Shown one piece after another: positions 5,057 to 5,259 of a stretch of 5,259 nt of DNA (the first letter of the stretch is position 1; each line of letters starts with the position of its first letter). The notes under the pieces were generated by a model. That model was not told the origin of the DNA, searched no databases, and was given only the letters and a program-made list of their open reading frames with translations. The stretch is from Bacillota bacterium. GTDB taxonomy: Bacteria; Bacillota; UBA4882; UBA8346. Made by a program: the position numbers and the translations under genes. The stretch is taken from the NCBI GenBank assembly GCA_003501365.1, contig DNPP01000214.1, forward strand, positions 1 to 5,259, in the 5' to 3' direction.

Positions 5057-5258
5057 GTGACTTTTGGAGCGGCCCAAAAGTCACCAAAAGGCCGCCGGAA
5101 CCTACGGCTTCCGGTCCTCCCTTTATTCATCCAGGGTTCTTGAATGTCTTCACCATCCATGGTCTTTCGACTGGCAATTATATGAGGCTTCCGATGACAA
5201 CCGCCGTTTTTCATCCTCGAAAAGAGGCGGCGCACCGCCTTCATCCTTGAAGTCGGGT
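5057..5258 (+). repeat. Structured dispersed repeat, copy B (right end may leave the window)
   Basis: It begins with a perfect 11-bp hairpin (arms 5057-5067 and 5074-5084, loop AGCGGC) and continues as the homologue of copy A (5092-5257 against 3595-3760). Shared folds are 5095-5114 with loop TACG, 5201-5230 with an 8-nt loop, and 5235-5256, where one pair of the 8-bp stem in copy A is lost. Relative to A, the pairs 5095/5114 and 5204/5227 are C-G instead of T-A. ORFs of 76-77 codons run through it on both strands, but the plus-strand one is out of frame with that of copy A. The window ends immediately after the last hairpin, so the element may continue. Confidence 0.7.
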
Positions 5259-5259
5259 A

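Noticed and set aside
5011..5250. 76-77 codon ORFs on both strands at the right end
   Set aside because: They translate repeat copy B and the tandem repeats. The plus-strand frame differs from the one in copy A, and no ribosome binding site is seen.

Overview
The window looks like a chromosomal stretch from a moderate-GC, Gram-positive-type bacterium, probably a Bacillota (Firmicutes) member. This rests on strong AGGAGG-type ribosome binding sites, TTG/GTG near-starts, a membrane-anchored PstS-like protein, a zinc-ribbon/DUF2007 protein, and general sequence feel. No marker gene fixes the taxon, so the placement is an inference.

Layout. (1) 1-1230, plus strand: the 3' part of metY (O-acetylhomoserine sulfhydrylase), open through the left edge and closed by a strong intrinsic terminator at about 1276-1309. 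(2) 1345-2100, minus strand: a VapBC-type toxin-antitoxin operon. It has its own extended -10 promoter, a 14-bp perfect palindrome just upstream of the antitoxin ribosome binding site, overlapping antitoxin/toxin genes, and its own terminator. (3) 2196-3359, minus strand: an unusual PstS-like substrate-binding protein fused to three N-terminal membrane helices, with no ABC-transporter genes beside it. (4) 3360-4125, about 770 bp without an intact gene. It is a patchwork of a decayed 3' end of a second zinc-ribbon/DUF2007-type gene (about 3402-3512), a structured repeat (copy A, 3561-3760), and an antisense, frameshifted relic of a RadC/JAB-domain gene (about 3765-4014). (5) 4126-4668, minus strand: an intact zinc-ribbon + DUF2007 + C-terminal membrane segment protein. 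(6) 4760-5259: a small helical ORF, apparently 5'-truncated, then two tandem 31-nt repeats and a second copy (B, 5057-5258) of the structured repeat.

The most noteworthy structure is the A/B repeat. The two copies are about 80% identical, and at two hairpins a T-A pair in A is matched by a C-G pair in B. A third hairpin sits at the same place in both copies but is built from different sequence. The long ORFs through A and B use different frames. This pattern suggests a dispersed element maintained as RNA or DNA structure rather than as protein. The right-hand third of the window is therefore a repeat-rich region with gene decay. The left part is ordinary metabolism plus a toxin-antitoxin cassette. 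No prophage, CRISPR array, tRNA or rRNA was seen.
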